Positions 6,861 through 18,404 of a stretch of 64,000 nucleotides of DNA are shown piece after piece. Under the pieces are notes generated by a model that saw nothing but the letters and a program-made list of their open reading frames with translations, was not told the DNA's origin and ran no database searches. The stretch spans positions 143,738 through 207,737 of the forward strand of contig NZ_FNDG01000009.1 of the NCBI RefSeq assembly GCF_900100535.1, read 5' to 3'. Numbering within the stretch: the stretch's first letter is position 1; each line of letters begins with the position of its first letter. The stretch is from Phytopseudomonas flavescens (lineage in GTDB: Bacteria > Pseudomonadota > Gammaproteobacteria > Pseudomonadales > Pseudomonadaceae). A program made the translations under genes and the position numbers.

Positions 6861-9800
6861 ATGTCGGACGCCCAAGCCGAAAACACCCAGCAGGACATGC
6901 TCGACAAAGCCGTTGCCGAAGGCGGTGCCTATGAGGTGCTGCACAAGCGCCTGCAGGAGCAGGGGCTGCGCCTGCGGCAAAATACCGAGGCACTGAACGA
7001 GCAGCGTCTGCAAGAGTTCGGCAGCAGCCAGATGGAAGTGACCGGTCGGGTTCGCATCCGTACCGAGAACAACTGCATCGCCCGCGATATCGTCCAGGTC
7101 GGCGACTGGCTGCTGTTCGGCTACAACGTGTTCCTCGGCCTGAAGAAGGAAACCTCGGTCGCCGACGTGTTCTCGCTCTACCGGCTGGTGGAAGGGCCGG
7201 AGGGCTACGAGGCCGAGTCGATCGCCCTCGATGGCACCTTCCTGGCGCAGAGCGGCTTCGTCAACGACTTCAACGAGCTCTACACCTACTACAAGAACAC
7301 CCGGCTGCTGCAGCTGGCGATCCGTGACGGCAAGCTGCTGGCCAGCTTCCAGATCGGCGAGCGCATCACCGACATTCGCGTGTTTCGCTGGTCACTGTCG
7401 CTCGACGGCAAGGATGTGCGCTACATCGACAACCGCGGCGAGCGCGATATCGCGCTGCCGGCGCCGTTCGATTTCGAATGGCAGAAAACCACCCGCGAGA
7501 TGACCGTCAACGGGCGCTTTCCGCACCTGAACATCCTCGACACGGTATTCGTCGAGACCATCGGTGGCGACCTGACGATCAAGGTCGAGAACAACACCGA
7601 GAAGGGCGAGGGCATCTACCGCGAAGAGGTGGTGGACAAGACCCAGTCGCTGGACGATGCCCAGGTGGAGTTCGCTGCCCTGGGTAGCCTGATTCTGCTG
7701 AAGATCCTGCCGTACCGCGAGGAGCAGTGGCGCTACCTGGTGTTCAACCGGCTGACCCGCAAGGTCGAGCGCATCGATGCCATCGGCCTGGCCTGCGTGC
7801 AGCTACCCGAAGACCACGGCATCATCTTCCCCGGCGGTTATTACCTGCAGAACGGTGAACGCAAGACCTTCGAGCAGTCGATGGCCGGCATGCGCTTCAA
7901 GCGCTCGGTGCGTTCGCCCAATGGCGAAGACGTGCAGTACATCTTCTACCACCCGGGCGAAGGCCGGGCGGTATTGCTGACCTACAATCTGGTCACCCGG
8001 CAGTTGCAGAACCCGATCTTCGGCCACGGCTACGCGCGCCTGGAAGACGGGCGCATGGTGATCTTTTCCGCCGAGGGCAGCGAGCCGACGCGCATCCATC
8101 CCATGCAGATCTGGCAGACGCCATTCTGCAGCGAGGAGTATGCCGCCCGTCAGCCGGCACGCAGCGGTTTCTTCGGGCGAATCGGCAATGCCGAGCTGGT
8201 GCGCGGCGTCTCCGACCTGTTCAACCTCAGCCGCGAGATCGACAGCCGCGAAGTCTCGGTGCCGCGCTACACCCTGCTTTGTCAGAACACCCGGCGGCTG
8301 TTCGACGTCTATCACTGGCTCAGCGATCCGCAGTGCGCGGGCATGGCACCGTTGCTGCGCGAGATCGCGGCGACCGGCGAGCTGGTGCTCGACGAGTTCG
8401 AGAAGGTCGAGAGCATTCGCCAGCAGTCGGCCACGGCCATGGCCAGTGCGGAACATCGGCAGAAGGCGCTGCTCGAGAGCCTGCGCTCGGAGAGCTGGGA
8501 CAAGGTCGAGCAGTACGTCGAGGCACTCAACGCCATCACCGCCCAGCGCGGCCAGTTGCTGACCATCCGCGATTATCGCTACATCGACGTGGCGCGTATC
8601 GACGCCATGGAGCAGGCGCTGCTCGAAGCCCGTGAGCAGACTGCCGCCGCCACTTCACGTTACCTGGCAGGTGATACCGCGCTACAGCCGTATCACGACA
8701 ACCTGCAGGCACTCGATGCCCAGGCGCAGAAAGCCGAGACCGTGGCGCAACTGGCCGAACCCCTGGCAGGGCTGGGCGAGATGGCCGCCAATCTGGACAT
8801 GCTCTCCGGGCTGATGGCTTCGCTGCAGATCGACGATGCCACCGAGCGGACCCGCATCGTCGACGCCATTTCCGAGGTGTACGCCAAGCTCAACCAGGCC
8901 AAGGCGCGAGCCGAGCAGCGCCGCAAGGGGCTTGGCTCGACGGAAACCGTGGCGCAGTTCGGCGCCCAGTTCAAGCTGTTCAGCCAGAGCATCACCAACG
9001 CCCTGGCGCTGGCCCAGGATCCCGAGCGCTGCGACGAGCAGTTGTCGCGGCTGCTGGTGCAACTCGAAGAACTGGAGAGTCAGTTCGGTGACCACGAGCA
9101 GTTTCTCGGCGACATCCTGGCCAAGCGCGAGGAACTGCTGGAAACCTTCGAGGCCCACAAGCAGACCCTGCTCGACGAGCGTCAGCGCAAGGCTCAGGCC
9201 TTGCTCGATGCCGCCCGGCGCATCCTCGACAGCCTGGGCCGCCGCACCGCGCGTTTCGACCAGGCCGAAGAACTGAATGCGTTCTTCGCCGCTGACCCGC
9301 TGATTCTCAAGCTGCGTGAACTGGCCGAACGCCTGCGCGAGCTCAAGGACAGCGTCAAGGCCGATGATGTCGAGGCGCGTCTGAAGGGCGCCCGGGACCA
9401 GGCCGTGCGTGCGCTGCGCGACAAGAGCGAACTGTTCGAAGAGGGCGGTGATGTCATCAAGCTGGGGCCGCGCCACCGCTTCGCCGTCAACACGCAGGAG
9501 CTGGACCTGACCCTGCTGCCCCGTGGCGACGGGCTGTTCCTGCACTTGACCGGCACCGATTTTCTCGAACCCCTGCACGACCGCGAGCTGGAGGCATTGC
9601 GCGATTACTGGCAGGTGGCGCTGGAGTCGGAATCGGCCGCGTTGTACCGCGGCGAGTTCCTCGCCGGTCTGGTGCTCGACGCCGCCGTGCGTAACGCCGA
9701 GGGGCTCAGCCTCGACCTGCTCAAGGCGCAGATGAGTCAGCCCGAGGAACTGATCAAGCGCATCCGCGAGTTCGCGGCACCGCGCTACAAGGAAGGCTAC

Positions 9801-12092
9801 CAGAAGGGCATTCACGACCAGGACGCCATGGCCATCCTGCTCAGGTTGCTGGCGCTGCGCGAAGGCGCCGGGCTGTTGACCTACACGCCTCTGGCCCGTG
9901 GTTTCGCATTGTTCTTCTGGAACCGCTGGCGCGAAGACATCGACGCCGCCCACTGGGCCGAGCGCGCCCATACCTGCGCCAACATCCGCAAGCTGTTCGG
10001 TCGCGATGAAGGCCTGGTGCAGTTGCGTGCCGAAGTGCTGGCGGCGATGCAGGGGTTCCTGGCACGCCACCCGATGCCGCTCGAGGCGGCGCCGTTGCGC
10101 GAGGCTGCCGAGTATCTGGTCGAGGAGCTGGCTGCCGAGCGCGTGGAGTTCGTGGTCAGCAAGTACGCCCGCGATCTGCTCGACGGCCTGCGCCAGCACC
10201 TGCAGAGCGCACACATGTGGGACGGCTACCTGCAAGCCCAGGAGCGCCTGCGCGCAAGGCCCGATCAGCGCTGGGCGCTGGCGGAGAACTGGTTGCATGC
10301 CTATTGCGCCGAACAGAGCGCGGCCTCCCAGGCCTATGTAGCCGAGGCCGTGGCCCTCGGCCTGATCGATGCCGAGCTGCCGGTTCGTGTCACCGAGGCG
10401 GATCTGCAGGTGCGGGTCGATGGCCTGCTCGGCGAGCATCCAGGGATCGAGCAGGGCACCCTGGCGTTCGCGCTGGACGATTTCTTCCAGCGTCTGCGTC
10501 ACCACCGCGAGACCTTCCTGCCGGCTCTGCAGCGTTATCAGGCGTTGCGTCAGGAGGTGGTCAATCGCGAGCGCGATGCGTTGCGCCTGAGCGAGTTCAA
10601 GCCACGACCGCTGTCCTCCTTCGTGCGCAACAAGCTGATCAACGATGTGTACCTGGGTGTCATCGGCGACAACCTGGCCAAGCAGATGGGCACTGCCGGT
10701 GAAAGCAAGCGCACCGACCTGATGGGCCTGCTGATGCTCATCTCGCCGCCTGGCTACGGCAAGACCACCCTGATGGAGTACGTGGCTCACCGTCTCGGTC
10801 TGATCTTCATGAAGATCAACGGCCCGGCCCTCGGCCATGAGGTGCGTTCCATCGACCCGGCTCAGGCTCCCGACGCCACCTCCCGCCAGGAGCTGGAGAA
10901 GCTCAACCTGGCGCTGGAAATGGGCAACAACGTGATGCTCTACGTCGACGACATCCAGCACACCCACCCGGAATTCCTGCAGAAATTCATCTCGCTGTGC
11001 GACGGTACCCGGCGCATCGAGGGCGTGTGGAAGGGCCGCACCAAGACCTACGACATGCGCGGCAAGAAGTTCTGCGTGGTGATGTCGGGCAACCCCTATA
11101 CCGAGTCCGGCGACGTCTTCAAGATCCCTGACATGCTGGCCAACCGAGCGGATATCTACAACCTGGGCGATACCCTGGGCGGCATGGAAGAGGCTTTCGC
11201 GCTCAGCTACATCGAGAACGGCCTGACGTCCAATCCGGTGCTGGCGCCGCTGGCCACCCGCGATATGGCCGATGTCTATCGCTTCGTCGCCAAGGCCGAG
11301 GGCAAGCCGTTCTCCAGCAACGAACTGAGCCACGGTTACAGCGGCGCCGAGGTCAACGAGATCGTCTCCACCCTGCAGCGCCTGATGCAGGTGCGCGACG
11401 TGGTGCTCAAGGTCAATCAGCAGTACATCGCCAGTGCTGCCCAGGCCAACGAGTACCGCACCGAGCCCTCGTTCAAGCTGCAGGGCAGCTACCGCAACAT
11501 GAACAAGATGGCCGAGAAGATCTCCTCGGTGATGAACGACGCCGAGCTGCTGCAACTGATCGCCGATCACTACCAGGGCGAATCGCAGCTGCTGACCACC
11601 GGCGCCGAGGAAAACCTGCTCAAGCTCGCCGAGCTGCGTGGCAACCAGACGCCCGAACAGCTCGAGCGCTGGGCGCAGATCAAGCGCGACTTCATGCGCA
11701 ACAAGGCCATGGGCGGCAGCGACTCCGACATCGGCGGGCGTGTGGTGGCGCAGCTCAGCGATCTGGTCGAGGGGGTGCGTGGCCTGGCTCGCCGCGAGCA
11801 GGCTGCACCCGCGCCTGCCGCCGTGCCCTGGCAGGAGCTGCTGGCTGGCCTGGAACGCTTGCGCGAAGTACAGCCGAAGGTGGAGGTGGCCGTACAGGCG
11901 CCGCCGCAACCCGGTATCCAGGCGCTGCTCGAACGCCTCGCCGATGGCCTGCAAGACGGTGTGGTGCCGTTGATCAATGCCATGGACAAGAAGATCGACA
12001 TCGACCTGGGGACCCACAAGCGTATGGGCGACATGGCCCAGCAACTGCGTGAGATCGCCCGGATGATGGGCCAGGGCGGCGACACGCCGTGA
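6861..12092 (+). CDS. Giant AAA+ ATPase (1743 aa), 'DNA repair ATPase' family
   Basis: A very large protein whose C-terminal third holds an AAA+ module. Walker A is PPGYGKTT with Lys1301. Walker B is MLYVDDIQH with Asp1363 and Asp1364, so the usual catalytic glutamate is an aspartate. A sensor-like VVMSGNPYTESGDVF follows. The first 430 or so residues are beta-rich (many short strands ending in W/Y-x-x-x-N-x-x-T patterns, possibly a propeller). The middle is long coiled coil (about 490-870). Homologues are usually annotated 'DNA repair ATPase' (DUF3686-containing), but no repair role is evident here; context with PspA, YqiJ and flotillin argues for a membrane-associated remodelling motor. The stop overlaps the GTG start of the rhomboid gene by 4 bp, implying translational coupling. 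Confidence 0.85.
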   Translation: MSDAQAENTQQDMLDKAVAEGGAYEVLHKRLQEQGLRLRQNTEALNEQRLQEFGSSQMEVTGRVRIRTENNCIARDIVQVGDWLLFGYNVFLGLKKETSVADVFSLYRLVEGPEGYEAESIALDGTFLAQSGFVNDFNELYTYYKNTRLLQLAIRDGKLLASFQIGERITDIRVFRWSLSLDGKDVRYIDNRGERDIALPAPFDFEWQKTTREMTVNGRFPHLNILDTVFVETIGGDLTIKVENNTEKGEGIYREEVVDKTQSLDDAQVEFAALGSLILLKILPYREEQWRYLVFNRLTRKVERIDAIGLACVQLPEDHGIIFPGGYYLQNGERKTFEQSMAGMRFKRSVRSPNGEDVQYIFYHPGEGRAVLLTYNLVTRQLQNPIFGHGYARLEDGRMVIFSAEGSEPTRIHPMQIWQTPFCSEEYAARQPARSGFFGRIGNAELVRGVSDLFNLSREIDSREVSVPRYTLLCQNTRRLFDVYHWLSDPQCAGMAPLLREIAATGELVLDEFEKVESIRQQSATAMASAEHRQKALLESLRSESWDKVEQYVEALNAITAQRGQLLTIRDYRYIDVARIDAMEQALLEAREQTAAATSRYLAGDTALQPYHDNLQALDAQAQKAETVAQLAEPLAGLGEMAANLDMLSGLMASLQIDDATERTRIVDAISEVYAKLNQAKARAEQRRKGLGSTETVAQFGAQFKLFSQSITNALALAQDPERCDEQLSRLLVQLEELESQFGDHEQFLGDILAKREELLETFEAHKQTLLDERQRKAQALLDAARRILDSLGRRTARFDQAEELNAFFAADPLILKLRELAERLRELKDSVKADDVEARLKGARDQAVRALRDKSELFEEGGDVIKLGPRHRFAVNTQELDLTLLPRGDGLFLHLTGTDFLEPLHDRELEALRDYWQVALESESAALYRGEFLAGLVLDAAVRNAEGLSLDLLKAQMSQPEELIKRIREFAAPRYKEGYQKGIHDQDAMAILLRLLALREGAGLLTYTPLARGFALFFWNRWREDIDAAHWAERAHTCANIRKLFGRDEGLVQLRAEVLAAMQGFLARHPMPLEAAPLREAAEYLVEELAAERVEFVVSKYARDLLDGLRQHLQSAHMWDGYLQAQERLRARPDQRWALAENWLHAYCAEQSAASQAYVAEAVALGLIDAELPVRVTEADLQVRVDGLLGEHPGIEQGTLAFALDDFFQRLRHHRETFLPALQRYQALRQEVVNRERDALRLSEFKPRPLSSFVRNKLINDVYLGVIGDNLAKQMGTAGESKRTDLMGLLMLISPPGYGKTTLMEYVAHRLGLIFMKINGPALGHEVRSIDPAQAPDATSRQELEKLNLALEMGNNVMLYVDDIQHTHPEFLQKFISLCDGTRRIEGVWKGRTKTYDMRGKKFCVVMSGNPYTESGDVFKIPDMLANRADIYNLGDTLGGMEEAFALSYIENGLTSNPVLAPLATRDMADVYRFVAKAEGKPFSSNELSHGYSGAEVNEIVSTLQRLMQVRDVVLKVNQQYIASAAQANEYRTEPSFKLQGSYRNMNKMAEKISSVMNDAELLQLIADHYQGESQLLTTGAEENLLKLAELRGNQTPEQLERWAQIKRDFMRNKAMGGSDSDIGGRVVAQLSDLVEGVRGLARREQAAPAPAAVPWQELLAGLERLREVQPKVEVAVQAPPQPGIQALLERLADGLQDGVVPLINAMDKKIDIDLGTHKRMGDMAQQLREIARMMGQGGDTP

Positions 12093-12667
12093 CGCTCTGG
12101 CTGTTGCCGCGGCTCAAGTTGTTGTTCGGTATCGCCGCATTGATGGTCGTGCTGCAACTGGTCAACAGCCTGGATGGCTACAGCCTGAACCGCTGGGGGC
12201 TGATTCCGCGTGTGCTGGAAGCGCTCCCCGGCGTGCTTCTGGCGCCCTGGCTGCACGGCAGTTGGTTGCACCTGTTGGGCAATCTCAGCGGCTTTCTGGT
12301 ATTGGGCGCGCTGGCCCTGCTGGAGTCGCGCAGCGAGTTCGCCCGTGCCAGCCTGTTCATCATCGTCGCCAGTGGTCTGCTGGTCTGGCTGTTCGGCCGC
12401 CCGGGCATTCATGTCGGCTCCAGTGGCTGGCTGTTCGGGCTGTGGGGGCTGCTGCTGGGGCGCGCCTGGTTCCGGCGCAGCTTCGCGGATTTGCTGCTGG
12501 CGGCCCTGGCCCTGGTGCTCTACGGCGGCTTCTTCTTCGGCCTGCTGCCGCAGCAGGGCGTGTCGTTCGAATATCACCTGGCCGGCGCATTGTGCGGCGG
12601 TCTTTACGCTTCATGGCAGCGTGGCGGGCAAAAGCGCCGCACCCGAAAGCGAACTCGACAGGGTTAA
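12089..12667 (+). CDS. Rhomboid-family intramembrane serine protease
   Basis: A 192-residue polytopic protein with about six membrane segments. Rhomboid hallmarks are present: H61-x3-N65 (HLLGN), the catalytic GSSG motif with Ser112, and His163 in EYHLAGALCG in the last membrane helix. It therefore should be an active intramembrane protease. The start is a GTG inside the end of the ATPase gene (GTGA overlap), and the next gene begins 3 bases after its stop, so it belongs firmly to the operon. A plausible job is cleavage of a membrane anchor during stress signalling, but the substrate is unknown. The C terminus is strongly basic (RGGQKRRTRKRTRQG). Confidence 0.88.
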   Translation: MTLWLLPRLKLLFGIAALMVVLQLVNSLDGYSLNRWGLIPRVLEALPGVLLAPWLHGSWLHLLGNLSGFLVLGALALLESRSEFARASLFIIVASGLLVWLFGRPGIHVGSSGWLFGLWGLLLGRAWFRRSFADLLLAALALVLYGGFFFGLLPQQGVSFEYHLAGALCGGLYASWQRGGQKRRTRKRTRQG

Positions 12668-12670
12668 AAG

Positions 12671-13357
12671 ATGGATTTCGATCGCCTCGATCAACACCTG
12701 CGTGACAGCCTCGCGGACCTCAAGCTCAGCAACGATGAGCGAGACGAACTGCGCGAACTGGGCAACGACCTGACGCCTGATCAGGTGCGCTACCTGCGCA
12801 ACCGCGCCTTCTCCCTGGTGCGCGAGTTGGTCGGCAACCCCGAGGACGCCATGCCGGCCCTGAAATGGCTGGAGCAGGTGATCAAGACCCTGGAGGTGCG
12901 CTGCTCGCCGGTCGGTGGTCACGCCAGTGCGCATTTCAGCCCAGGGGAAAGTTGCCGTCGGCGCATTCGCGACCTATGCCAACAGGCCCGGGAGTCGGTG
13001 GATGTGTGCGTCTACAGCATTTCCGATGACCAGCTCAGTGACGAGCTGATCGCCGTGCATCGCCGTGGCGTGGCCGTACGAATCATCAGTGACAGTGAAA
13101 AGCGCTTCGACGTGGGCAGCGATATCCCGCGACTGATCGATCAGGGCGTGCCGCTGCGCATCGATGACAGCCCCTTCCACATGCACCATAAGTTCGCCCT
13201 GTTCGACCGCCGCCTGCTGCTCAATGGCAGTTTCAACTGGACGCGCAGCGCGAGCACCAGCAACGAAGAAAACCTGCTGGTGACCGACGACCCCTATCTG
13301 GTCGCCGAATATGCACGGGAGTTCGACAGGCTGTGGACGCGCTACCGCCCCGGTTGA
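12671..13357 (+). CDS. Single-HKD phospholipase D-like protein
   Basis: A 228-residue protein with one PLD signature, H172-x-K174-x4-D179 followed by NGSFNW, the layout of Nuc or MitoPLD-type enzymes that dimerise to make one active site. The first 75 residues are a separate acidic helical region (LADLKLSNDERDELRELGND) that resembles the small helical protein earlier in the operon. No signal peptide is apparent, so action is expected on the cytoplasmic face. Substrate could be phospholipid (cardiolipin or other diester) or nucleic acid; membrane-oriented neighbours favour lipid. It is the last gene of the eight-gene run, and the next gene is convergent 27 bp away. Confidence 0.88.
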   Translation: MDFDRLDQHLRDSLADLKLSNDERDELRELGNDLTPDQVRYLRNRAFSLVRELVGNPEDAMPALKWLEQVIKTLEVRCSPVGGHASAHFSPGESCRRRIRDLCQQARESVDVCVYSISDDQLSDELIAVHRRGVAVRIISDSEKRFDVGSDIPRLIDQGVPLRIDDSPFHMHHKFALFDRRLLLNGSFNWTRSASTSNEENLLVTDDPYLVAEYAREFDRLWTRYRPG

Positions 13358-13384
13358 GCGGCGGCGCAGAGCGGCTTTGCGAAA

Positions 13385-14425
13385 TCAGCGACGCAACGCT
13401 GGCAGAAGCGTCTGCCAGCTGGCTGGCAGGTGTCGGCGCAGGGCGCTGGTCATCGCCTCACGGCGTTTCTGGTAGAGCAGACCCAGGCCGATGACGCCCA
13501 GGCCGATCAGGCTGACCACCACCGGGAACAGCAGCGAATCCTCGAATACGTCGTGGGCCAGATAGCCGAGATAACCCGCCACGCCCAGGGCGCCGAAGAC
13601 CATGAACAGCGGGCGGCGCAGCAGCACGGCGAAACTGATCAGGCCCAGATTGATCAGGCAATAGAGCAACTTGCCCAACTCGCTGCCGCTGTCCTGCAGG
13701 CTCAGGCCGCACCAGAATGCGGTGAGGCCCGCCAGGTAACCCCAGAAGGCGAAATCCTGTTTGCTGCGGCCGTCCACCAGCAGGCTGACGAGCAGAATCA
13801 GCAGGCCGAACCAGAGCGAAACGTCACGGCGTTGCTCCCAGGTGATGTACTCGTCATGAAACAGTTCGCTGAGATCCATCGACATGAACCAGAGGGCCAC
13901 GGCGATCAGCATGACGATGAACGGGAAGGGCATCACGCGCAGCACCAGCAGGCCGACCACGATGGTGGCCACTTCCATGAACAGCCAACCGCCTTGCACG
14001 TAGCGGTAGTAGTCGGCGTAGTCGGTTTGCGTGTCACCCATGGGCCACAGGCCGAACACGCGCTGTGCGGCGAATACCACCAGCGGCACGAGGCTCACTG
14101 CCACCGCCGCGAGCAAACCGCCGGGTATCGGCTGGCCGCGTTGCCACAGGCTGCGGCCACCGAGGAAGAACAGCAGCAGGTAGGCAGCGCTGATCAGCAG
14201 CAGCGCGGTATCACCGATGCTCATCCAGGCTTCGGTCATCAGCCAGCCCATGGCGCCGATGATCAGCAGGGCGCCGAAGTAATAGGCCACATGAGAGAGC
14301 TGAAAGCTGGGTCGGCCGTCGGGCTGCTGCTGGAGAAACTCCAGCAGCGCCTGATCCTGGCCAGGCTGCAGGACGCCGGCCTGCACGGCGCGGCTCAGGT
14401 CGCCGCTGTCGATCTGGAGTGGCAT
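13385..14425 (-). CDS. Polytopic membrane protein, DUF2157-like
   Basis: A 346-residue protein with a short cytoplasmic N-terminal helical domain (residues 1-45, GVLQPGQDQALLEFLQQQ) followed by about ten hydrophobic segments in pairs. This is the general layout of DUF2157 proteins. No transporter signature, active site or cofactor motif was found. It is convergent with the PLD-like gene and downstream of rhlB in the same orientation, with 127 bp between. Function unknown; family call by overall pattern only. Confidence 0.7.
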   Translation of the reverse strand: MPLQIDSGDLSRAVQAGVLQPGQDQALLEFLQQQPDGRPSFQLSHVAYYFGALLIIGAMGWLMTEAWMSIGDTALLLISAAYLLLFFLGGRSLWQRGQPIPGGLLAAVAVSLVPLVVFAAQRVFGLWPMGDTQTDYADYYRYVQGGWLFMEVATIVVGLLVLRVMPFPFIVMLIAVALWFMSMDLSELFHDEYITWEQRRDVSLWFGLLILLVSLLVDGRSKQDFAFWGYLAGLTAFWCGLSLQDSGSELGKLLYCLINLGLISFAVLLRRPLFMVFGALGVAGYLGYLAHDVFEDSLLFPVVVSLIGLGVIGLGLLYQKRREAMTSALRRHLPASWQTLLPALRR

Positions 14426-14552
14426 GAACGAATCCCTGTATTGACGTGAGGCACCAGCGGGCCGCTGCGGCGCGCTGCGTGACGCGATGACGCTGGGGGC
14501 GGCAGGCCGGCCTGGCGGGCCGGCTGCCGAATGGCATGCACAGGCGTTGCCG

Positions 14553-15983
<1,431 letters not shown>

Positions 15984-16136
15984 CTCGTCGGTTGGTTAAG
16001 GAATGAACGACGGCCAGTGTAAAGCAAGACGCGTGCAGGGCGAAGTACTCCGCCGACATGGGCGTACAGGGCCCGTCTAGCGGCTGGCGGGCATGGCGCG
16101 GGGCTTGTTCATCGTCGAGGCGATCGCTACACGCGT

Positions 16137-17075
16137 TCAGTCACAGAGGCGGTTACGGCCTCCATCCTTGGCCCTGTACAGGGCCTGATCGGCACGGGCC
16201 ATCAGGCTGGTCAGGCTGTCTTTGGGCAGCATCTGGGTCAGGCCGAGGGAAATGGTCACCCCGGGCTGGGCACCCAGTGGCGAATAGAAGGCAGTGACGT
16301 GTTCCAGGCTTTCGCGCAGACGTTCGGCGATGTCGGCGGCCTGTTTCAGGTTCAGCTCGGGCAGCAGCACGACGAACTCCTCGCCACCGAAGCGGATCAG
16401 GCTGTCACGGGTACGCAATTGCCGGCGCAGGGTATGCGCCACCATGCACAAGGCATAGTCACCGGCCAGGTGGCCGTGCTGGTCGTTGTATTCCTTGAAG
16501 TGGTCGACATCGAGCATCAGCAGGCTCAGTGGCTGGCAACTGAACAGGCAGCGGGAGCGTTCACGGTCGAAGACATGCTCCAGCCAGCGCCGGTTGAAGG
16601 CCCCGGTCAGCTTGTCGACATTGGCGTTCTGCTCGCTGTCGATCAGTTGCCGGTTGCCCTGGCGGACCCGGCTGCAGAGTACCTCCAGCAGGTTCTGCAT
16701 CATTTGCGGTGATTGCTGGAACAGCGTGGTCAGGGCATCACGGTGCAGGCGTAGCACGCTGCTCGGCTCGGTGGCCACCACATAGGCGCTGGGATGCTCG
16801 TTGTCGATGAAGCTGACTTCGCCCGCGTAGTCACCAGGGCGCAGGGTGGTCACCGGCTGGTTGTCCATGGAGCCCAGATAAACCTTGAGGCTTCCATTGA
16901 CTACTATATAGAGGTACTGGTTGCGATCGAATGGCGACAGCAGCACTTCGCCGGTGTCCAGGTCGCAGGGCAGAAACGAGTCGAGCAGCTGCGTCAGGCT
17001 GCCCAGTGCGACATTGTTGAACAGGCGCAGATGACGAATCTGTTGAGGATCGGTCTGCCAGTGGGCTGCCTTCAT
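16137..17075 (-). CDS. Diguanylate cyclase with N-terminal cNMP-binding-fold domain
   Basis: Makes cyclic di-GMP from two GTP. The N-terminal part (about 15-130) is a CRP/cNMP-binding fold with the phosphate-cassette landmark GDYAGEVSFI; the arginine expected in the RSA segment of a cAMP-binding cassette is replaced by proline (HPSA, 94-97), so cAMP binding is doubtful. The C-terminal GGDEF domain (about 150-310) has an intact active site, GGEEF at 230-234, and a product-inhibition I-site RTRD exactly five residues before it (221-224). No membrane segment. Likely a cytoplasmic ligand-controlled c-di-GMP source. Single gene between rhlB and an esterase. Confidence 0.9.
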   Translation of the reverse strand: MKAAHWQTDPQQIRHLRLFNNVALGSLTQLLDSFLPCDLDTGEVLLSPFDRNQYLYIVVNGSLKVYLGSMDNQPVTTLRPGDYAGEVSFIDNEHPSAYVVATEPSSVLRLHRDALTTLFQQSPQMMQNLLEVLCSRVRQGNRQLIDSEQNANVDKLTGAFNRRWLEHVFDRERSRCLFSCQPLSLLMLDVDHFKEYNDQHGHLAGDYALCMVAHTLRRQLRTRDSLIRFGGEEFVVLLPELNLKQAADIAERLRESLEHVTAFYSPLGAQPGVTISLGLTQMLPKDSLTSLMARADQALYRAKDGGRNRLCD

Positions 17076-17269
17076 GGCATCAGCATCCTTGCTCGAAAAC
17101 GATCAACGAGTGGCACCGCTACCGCTCCCTGGGTCAACGACCTCATTCATGGTGATGGACGGGTCTCATTGGCGTGACAGTATCCGTCGGCCCGAAGACT
17201 GACAATCCTCTTGCCGACGACGACGACGGGCGGCATCGGCAATGTGATCTCGATCACGCGAATCAGGCG

Positions 17270-18404
<1,135 letters not shown>

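Noticed and set aside
8682..12044. Long open frame (about 1120 codons) antisense to the giant ATPase gene
   Set aside because: High-GC coding DNA gives mirror frames on the opposite strand. The translation is rich in H, Q, L and G without domains or a ribosome site, while the plus-strand frame has clear AAA+ motifs.
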